This document shows positions 28,901 through 37,900 of a stretch of 64,000 nt of DNA, piece by piece. Each line of letters begins with the position of its first letter. Position 1 is the stretch's first letter. A model generated the notes under the pieces. The model worked only from the letters and a program-made list of their open reading frames with translations, ran no database searches and was not told the origin of the DNA. Made by a program: the position numbers and the translations under genes. Origin of the DNA: Paragonimus westermani (Eukaryota; Platyhelminthes; Trematoda; Plagiorchiida; Troglotrematidae); the NCBI GenBank assembly GCA_008508345.1, contig QNGE01003267.1, positions 19,449 through 83,448 on the forward strand. The letters are read 5' to 3'.

Positions 28901-31900
28901 TTCTTCGGCTATATCTCAAGTAATTACGAAGGTATGGGATTCTAAACACACCCATCAAACTTGTGTTACTTAAGTTCATGTTCGAGTTTTGTACAAATTC
29001 CGGAGGGCATATTCAGTTTTCCAGATATGAACCGGCAAGTGTCAGTAGCATTAGTGTAATGTCTAAAAGGAATACTGTAAGACTGTTACGCCTCACTGCT
29101 GTTCAATTTCATTTATTTACGGAGATGTGCCGTTTCTTACACATCTTTACAAAGTTCCCCTTTATATGATTTTTCTTTCCGTTCCGTTGTTTACTTCGAT
29201 TTTCCGTGGACCGTGGGCAATAAATCGGATTGCTGGTGAAATGGATTTGACTGCTCTGGTTGACAGAATAGGCAGACATCCCTAGTGGTTAATAATGTGA
29301 AAAGAAAGTATAATTTCTCTTTTTCGCGGATTTCTTTCAAAAGTTAATTAAAGGGGTTTGGGAAGCTCCGAAAGCGTTGGAAATGAATAGCTAAGTTGAT
29401 TCCGACGAATTCACCGAATTGGGAAGGGTTTAAAGGCGTTGCTCGCCAACCTTTCCCATTGCCTGTCGTTGGCGACACGAGGCCGGCGCCGGCCCCGCGT
29501 CATGCGGACTCGCGAACGAACAGCATCGTATCACGTTCAGTTGAAACGTTCCAATTGGCTGAATTTACAGATGGTATGGAAGAGAGCATCCGGGCCACTG
29601 AAGTGAGGCAGCGCATGTGCAGTTGAGACGGAGAGTGTCACTTAGGCTAGATGGCTTGTCAGGTAATGGGCTGCGTGACGAGGCGAGAAGGTTCCGTCGA
29701 CCACAAATATTAAGATAACAGTGACCTCCACGTCAACCAGCAATATCCCACAACCATGGACAGGATTGCCCCTAAAATGGCGTACGTATGACTGTTGTAC
29801 ATATTTCAAATCTGTGTGTTAATGTTGAAAGCCCAAAGACAAGCTCGATTATTGCGCCTGTTGCTCGAACAATGTCCTACTCTGTTTGTGCTACTCACAT
29901 GATGTAATTCCTTGATTTCACCGTATTCTTTCTAATTGGAGTTGCGGATACGCTTTGTGTTAAACTCAGCTCAAAGTGTGTAACGTGTGAAAAACTAGTC
30001 TTAAAGCCTGATTCCAGGAAATTACTTCGAAAAGGGTAGCACATGTCATTAGTAATTGAGAAATAAACTTCAGTTTAGGCGGTATTTAGCGTAATAGCTT
30101 TCCGTGCTATGTATTAGAGCATCGGCATGTACGTGGGTAGTCGACGGTTATGGGCTTCTCAGATCTCATGTTTGCCTTCTGTTAAGTTTCTTTTCACACT
30201 CTCTGAGGATATATCATTTGCAAGGATTTTCAGAGGACTACGTGACTTTGGTTGGACATTTGTCCCTGGTGTCTACCAATTCCAGAGATGTTCGTCTAGA
30301 GTGTGTGACCTCTCTTTTACAGTTATTATTCACCATGGATAAGGTTCTGAAGGGCGAAGTTAGACAGACCAGTGAGCTCGGCGTTGTGTACCTATCTGGC
30401 ATTCAGTTGGACCAATAATCAAGCAGCCACACGCTTCCCGTACTGGACGTTATATTGAATAGAACAGATGGGTGAAACGGTGGGGTTGTCAAACAACGAA
30501 GTACTCAAGTAATGTTACTCTCGAGAGAACGATAACCTCTGATACTTCCTGGTCGTTTATGCTGCGGAAGGGGGTTGACTTGAGGGACCCCACCCCGAGC
30601 CTCTGACTCAAAAGTCTGACGTGCGAGACAACGGGATATAGGGTTTTCTTGGGGGACCCTACCCGGAACCAATGACTCAAGAGTCTGACTCACTTGTCAG
30701 TGAGGGGCTTGTCTAGCCCGAGGGCGCAGTCAATAGGACAATAATGTCTGATTCTGAACACTGCTGCGCGCAGCAGATATGCTCGAAGCTACATGGGGCT
30801 TTTGAGAGACATTTGATGTTTTTCGACCTTATTGGATAATACGTCGGCGGTCACGGTCTACCGTTGGGCGATCGGAGTGCTCTTTGTTTGAGGGTATCTT
30901 TTCCAACCACCTTCTTCCTGATTCGGAAGACAGCAGTGCCGCAACTAGAAGAGTAATTCCGCTGTATGCTTACAGGATCGTACCTCACTACCTAAGCACT
31001 CCCACGCGGTCAGTAGTGCGATATAAATCCTATGAGTGTAACTGTTTTTCGTCTGACTGCTCCCCTTTGATCTCTCTGACTAGGTTGCACCCAGAATGAC
31101 CGGAGTCCTAGTCAGTATAGTCTGCCGGATCAAAAGAGTACGCAAGCCCGGCCACCTCGCCCAGATTGCAGTATAGGTCGTGAGCAATGTGGCAGTTCGC
31201 CGGCGCGTATTTCAGAACGCTCGGGATGCGCGATCAATTGGTCAACTATATACGTTTTCAAGGTAATCCAAGGTTTTAATGGTATAAGAAGCAATCAGCT
31301 TTACAATTACCACAGGATGGAAGTATGTAATGTGCGTACAATGAAAAATGCGTCTGTGATTTTTTTTACAGAAGTTAAGCACTGTGTGGGGGTTCGATTT
31401 TTGATTGTGTAGATAAAAATGAGTCTAGATTAGTTTTGAAAATATTTAAGTTGGGTGAGTGAGCGACATTTTGGGGGAGAGAATTCCAGGCGAAACACAC
31501 GCTGACTGCAAAGAAATATCTCCGGCTCTTCCCTCGCGAGTGCGGTACTGCTAGCAAATAATCGTGAGTCCTGCTAATTCGCGGTTCTCGCCGGACAAAC
31601 AGTTTTTTGAGCGGGTGGTTCGGTGTGTGTAATATGTTGTATGTGAGGATCAAATCGCCTCCGATGCGGCGATAGCAGAAGTCAAACAACTTGAGACTTT
31701 CAATCCTCTCCTCATATAGTTTACTCTGGAGTCCAGTCACCAACTTTGTAGCTCGGTGGTATATTCGCTGTAGCAGAACTATATCCTTTTGAAGCCATGG
31801 TGACCAGACTTGGACAGCATATTCCATCGTTGGTCTGATATACGTGTTGAGTATACTGGGCAGCGTCTGTCTTGTGAATCTACCGAAGATCCGTTTCAAC

Positions 31901-34900
31901 AGTGCCAGGATTTTTGAAGTCCGCTTGTAGACAGCAGTACACTGTAATGAGGTCTTCAAGCTGCTACTAATCCAAACACCCAAGTCCTTTTCGTCAGTAG
32001 TCCATGCAAGACGATGCGGACCCAGTGTGTAGGTGAATTCAACACATTTTCCTATGTTGAGCATTTTGCATTTTTGAAAATTGAAGGGTAATTTGTTTCT
32101 CAATGACCAATCATATAGTGCGTTGAGGTCCTCCTGCAAAAGTACACAGTCTTCAGAGGTGTGTATACTCGCCCATAACTTGATATCATCTGCAAATAAG
32201 ACAATTTTACATCGAACAAGGTTTGGTATGTCGTTAGCGTAGATTAGAAAGAGGGTTGGCCCAAGAACCGATCCTTGAGGTACTCCACTTGTGACCGCAA
32301 CTGGCTTCGATAAAGCACCGTCGACTCTGACTTGAATAACACGGTCCATCAGGTAGTTCTCTAACCAAGCCAATAGTTTACCCGTGACACCGTGTTGTTT
32401 TAGCTTCTGTAAAAGTATGCTATGGTTAACACGGTCGAAGGCTTTGGACATATCCAGGTAGCAAGCATGGATGGGATTGCCGTTGTCTATAGCCAGCGTC
32501 CAGTCATCGAGAGTTAGGAGGAGGTTAGAGAGGCAGGAGTGACTCTTTCTGAAACCATGTTGTGCAATAGAGAGTATGTTATTTCCTTCAAGATGTTTGG
32601 TAAGCTTATTCGCCACTAGTCGTTCAAGCACTTTGGAGATCACTGGTAATAGTGTAACAGGTCTGTAGTTGGACACATCTGAGCGATCCCCTCCTTTGAA
32701 AATTGGAGTGATTGTGCCACACTTCCAGTCCATGGGGACCATACTGCAGTTTAGTGACAGATTAAACAGATCTGTGAGAGATGTATACAAGGAGCGAGCA
32801 CATTGCTTAAGAATGAGCGGCGTTATTTCGTCAGCTCCAGGGGATTTTTTCGTATTCAAACCGAGGAGTATGAGAAGTACACTCTCCGCGTTCACAGTCA
32901 TGTCTTGAAGTGTGTCGGTGGGTGAAAGAAGCGGATGCAGACTAAGAGTTACACATTCTTTGGGACAAAAGACTGTGGAATAAAAAATTGCCACTTCCTC
33001 AGCAGCTGCGGATACAGTGGCAGTTGTACCTCCAGAAGTCTGTAACGGTGAAACTCCAGGTTTTACTTTTGACTGATTGTTAACAATTTGGTTAAGGGGC
33101 TTTGGGTTTTGTTCCATTTTTCTCATTATTTGTGCTTGGTGTTCCTGTTTATCTTCTTTGACGAGTTTGGTGACTTTATTTCTTAGTAGCCGATATTCTT
33201 CCCAAGATTCTGGTGTGACTCACCGTTGATGGTCTCCCCATGCAGCATTTCGTACCGCTATCCATTTCCGTGTTCGGCTCCTTACTTGGAATTGAAAACC
33301 TTTTCTTGGTTTCTTCGGGACATAGTATGAGTGCAATTCTATTTCATTCCGAAGTCTCCCTATCATTCTGGACCAATGCTGGTGCACGTCGCTACTTTCC
33401 GGACTCCAGCCTGTAATGTTATGAAAGGCATTTGATAGTTTTACGAAATTTACCTTTCTTATCGTTTTGTGTTGGTCGCTCGACCTTTCTGCGTTGCACA
33501 CATAGTCGAAAACAAGTACCAGATGGTCGCTTATCCCAGTGGAGTCTCATAGGTGATGTCTTTTACCACATTTTCTTCACCTGTTAGTACGAGATCCAGG
33601 ATGGAGGGCGTATCTTTTCCTCAAAAACAAGTGTTGTTCGAGACATGATTATAAAGGGGTAGATCGTGCAGCAGTTCTTGGAAGGTACTATCAAGGGAGT
33701 TTACTGGGTGTATCTGACGTTTCAGTAAGTTTGGTAGATTGAAGTCACCCATAATTAGCACTCTAGTCCGATATCTAGAAGACACCAGGCGAATTTTCTC
33801 CAGCAAGCTAGAATTGTATGATTCCTGTGCTGACGGTGGTCGATAAATCACACCCACTATGCAGTCTGCTCCTGATACCATTTTTACTGAGCACCATAGA
33901 GTGTCTTGCAGCATCAGGTCACCATCAGTGACCTCCCGGCACAAAATTTGTTGGTTATAGTAAATTGCCACTCCCCCTCCCCTGACTATGCGATCACGAC
34001 GAAGGAGAGACATCCCTCTGATTTCGAGTTCATTGTCAGATATGTGTGGTTGGAACCAGGTCTCAATTACGGCAATCAAATGTGGTAAGTGTTTTCAACA
34101 TAGTTCGACTAATTCGGTTAACTTATTAATCAAGCATTGCGCGTTCGTGTAAAGGCATTTGATCGTTGTCTTTGATAGCAATGAAGGGCAATGCAAATGG
34201 GGACGTGCGGATGGAGTGTTCACAGCGATGCCGGATCCGGAAGAGTCGGCGGTTGATCGTTTATTGCTGGAACCGTTATTTCACACTGTTCTACCGGTTC
34301 TTTTGCATTAACTTTGTCAGCATCTGTCGGTCATTTGAAACGCGTAGATGAACTCATCCTTAGCTCTCTAGGAAGCAAGTTTCGATAACGTTGCCACTGA
34401 GTTGCACAGCTTGCGATGGTTGGGTCACGTGCCCCGTATGCCAGCTGAGCGTTTACCGTACCGGACATTATATAATGAGACCTCAAACAGTGGGGTGAAA
34501 ACACGGCGCTCAATCAACAACGTGGTCACGAAACATGAAGGCTTTGAATGCTCCATTGTACAAAGTGAGCAGGTATCGCCTGGATGGGGTTCTCGTGAAC
34601 ACTCAAACCGCTGATTAGATACGCTATCCGAGATGGCGATTTGTCGCAGTCAATGGCGTACCTGTATCCATACTTTTTCTAGTTCTTCCGCTCAGTCCTC
34701 TCTTAGTATTTTTAGACCTTCTTAGTAACGTTTCCGTGTGGGATATTCCACTTAACTGTTGAGGTGAGCGGCGGTCCGAGCCACAGTACCTTTTGGTCAG
34801 GCTCATGGCTGCTATGATGATGAGGAAGATAGAGTACTCAAAATGGATCGAAGATCCAGATCCACCTTTGGTTGAAGTGGGCGGGTACCGCCTGCCAGAT

Positions 34901-37900
34901 AGGTACCGCGTTCATTATAAATTCGCTAATGAAAAGCTCTATCCAAGATTACAGGATACCATTATCAACGGCGTGCCCACGTTTGTTACGTTTGCATAGG
35001 CTTGAATAGAGCACCTGGAAGCATACCCAGTGAACTGTCCGTGGTGAGTTGCAGTGACCTTAGACATATCTTTCTTAGGATATACAGTTCCTACTGAAGA
35101 ATAGAGAACTGACCACGCAATCCTATTCAGTTCAATCTAGGGTTACCAAGGACTTTGAAATTGTGAAAATCTACAAGTAGACTCGAACCTAAACCGTCTG
35201 AAATTAATCTGGAATATTCCGGCTCAGTCTTCTTCAGGAAGATTTACTGTCAGGTGAATTGTCCCCAGTATCCAGTTAGAGTGTAACTGTGCCATCGGAC
35301 GCCCATACATTTTAAATCTACCCGAAATGTTTTTCCTCGTTTGCTTGTAGACTCCTCGATGCCCCGATTCGTTCTAGCGTCATGGCTAATGTATAGTTGT
35401 TTTGCCTGATTCGTTGTCTGTTCGGAATGCCTCGTACGGTCACTGTCTGTCGTATGTATCCAAAGCCTTTATGATCTAGTTTTTGACTGGCTCCCAGTAA
35501 TTGTTAACGCTCACTTATTTTCCTTCTGCACTTAATAACCCGGTCGTTCGATCGACTGTGTAATTGTAACCGGGACGATCGATTATCCCTCATCACCATA
35601 CTTTCTATGGTGCGCATTCCTTATTGTCACTGATTACACGAACCGTCTGGACAGCCCTGTTGCAGAATATACAAACACATTCATAATTATTCCCTCACTT
35701 GAGGTTTCCTGATGCTTCACATTTTCAGGGGGATCACTATGGGTGGGTACAGTGCAAAACGCAACATCTGTCCGTCCTCACTTTAAACCTCTTGAAAACT
35801 TGTTCCAACGCCGTTAGACATGGGGCTTTATCGTAAATTACCGTCAAGATGTGCCCTGGGTGTTTACCACCATTCGAGCCGAAACCACTATGAGTTTCTT
35901 CTTGTAATCCCTCCTAATATACCAGCTCATTCGCGACTGATGTTTTGCGAACATGTGCTGGGTCATAGTTCCAAACGTGTGACCTTGAGTGGTTTTCATT
36001 GTAAGGCATGCCTTTGTAACCTCCAACAACGTTCCGGTTGCACGGGTGCACAACAGGTTACGAGTGGTTTCATCTTTCAAGCAAATAATGCGTTATTGCC
36101 CAAAACACCCCGACAGCAGAAAGGTTAAATGCTTTGTCGCTCTCATATTCTCCTTCGCGTTCACCCTGACTAGTCGTTAGTTCCGGTGACTAACTCGTTT
36201 TCGAAATACCCGCTCAGTGGTAGTCGCAGGTCAACGTTGGAGCATCAGCCACCTAGACTGCTCGTCAGTCAGACAGCCTTGAACTGTCAGCGTGCAATCG
36301 ATTGTCCTGTGGGAGTGATAGAAAATGCCTGAGTCGATTGCAATAATGGTGGGAGGGTAGGATACTCGTGGTATTCGCAACACAAGCCAGTTATATCTAC
36401 GTCAACAGAGGGTGAGAACGAGAGCATGCTCTTTTCAACGGCCGTCCAGTCGTTTTCCCTGGTCCGACATACAATCGCAGCAAACATTAACATTAAACGT
36501 ATAAAGCACTATAAGAAACAGTACAGATAGTGTACAAGAAATGATATAAGTGGCAAAAAGTTGTATCTCGTCCTATTAGCCCCATTAAACCCGTTTTCCC
36601 TTTTTGTCCAGTTTTCTCTTTCGGGATATTCTTGGCAGCTGATGAGTTGAACGGTGACCCGAGCTACCTCAAACCCTAGGCAGGCTGGTGGTTGTTATGA
36701 CTGAATAACTGAACAGCAACAAGTTTTCTTTGCTAACATGCTGATTAGCTGACAGTAAATTATCTGGAACAATATCCAATAGTAACAATATCATAGGTTA
36801 GATGAAGTTTGTAGACTAGCTGATTACGAATTCAGTTAAAGCAACCAACAGGTATATTGGTAAGCAGCGACACTCAGGAAGTCCATTAACAGTCAGAATC
36901 TGGTGAAGAAAATCTTTTTTGTCGTTGTCTGTGGGCCAACAATTGAACAAGCGGAAACATCAGTTATGTAGAATGATGAAAGTCGGAGTGAGTGCGTGAA
37001 GGTCACCCGGCTTGGTGAATTACCGGACACCAACATAGGCTCCCTAGACTTGCTTTGACTCATCCGATTGACACTTGACACAGAGTCAATTTCAGTGTGG
37101 TTTTTTTTTAAAATGATCTACTGTGACACAAGTTCAAGCCAAATTTGTGGTATGTTACACCTCAGCAGCTACAGAGATGATTGGAAACTAGTTGTAGAGC
37201 AGAATTTTTTTCAAACTGTTGTGGTAGAAAGCAGGGAAACATCATAATATCTGCAATCATAATTCCAAAAGGGACTCCCGATTAAGGATTTGTCGTATTT
37301 TGGGTCGAACTCTGCTTTCACGACCACCACCATCATACATTCATCATCACCAAAGGCATTAATGCTACACTGCCGATACATAACCGTCAAGCAGCCGTGA
37401 AGAAAAGGTAAAACCATCGCTGAGGAAAAATAAGGATCGGAGAGAACTTACTGAAAACCAGCGATTTCCGTACCCAGATACTCAATATCAAGGAGCTTAC
37501 ACTCTACAAACACATAACCAACCTAAAGATTAAAAAAATGCGTCAGTAGCAAGAGAGGTTTATTGTGACTTTCACGAGCTGTACGTCATTATTCGCATGC
37601 GCTTCACAGGAAACTCGGCCAAATAACGACATCCTTCACGAAACCTCACCAAAAGCCACCAGCTACTGGCTTAATGAGTCTTGAGATCCCCAAGTCGGAG
37701 GTGATCCCGACCTATGTTGATCAACCCTTTGGTGAACCACTTTATTTCTGTACGCCAGGTCATCATCTGTCCACCTCGCACCTCACGCCAATCGGCCGCA
37801 GCATCGACAGAGTGCTCGGTATGACAGACCACTAACAGGTACCCTTAGTGCATGCCCTGGCCATCTAGGTCTGTGGGAACACAAGGACTGAACAGAAAAA

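Larger units (their letters stand above)
31250..34330 (-). mobile_element. CR1-like non-LTR retrotransposon, nearly full ORF2, inactivated
   Basis: On the minus strand an apurinic-type endonuclease is followed by reverse transcriptase and a long C-terminal tail, the ORF2 layout of CR1/jockey-group elements. Coding similarity starts near 34175 (CLYTNAQCLINKLTEL) and ends with a stop at 31375. Lesions seen: a TAG upstream of the endonuclease ORF, a TGA at 33623-33621, one reading-frame change near 33540, and a TGA at 33222-33220. The 3' end lies somewhere around 31250; no poly(A) or clear tail repeat was seen. ORF1 was not identified. It sits in PPT1 intron 2 in the sense orientation. Few lesions in about 3 kb suggest a relatively young copy. 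Confidence 0.88.
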
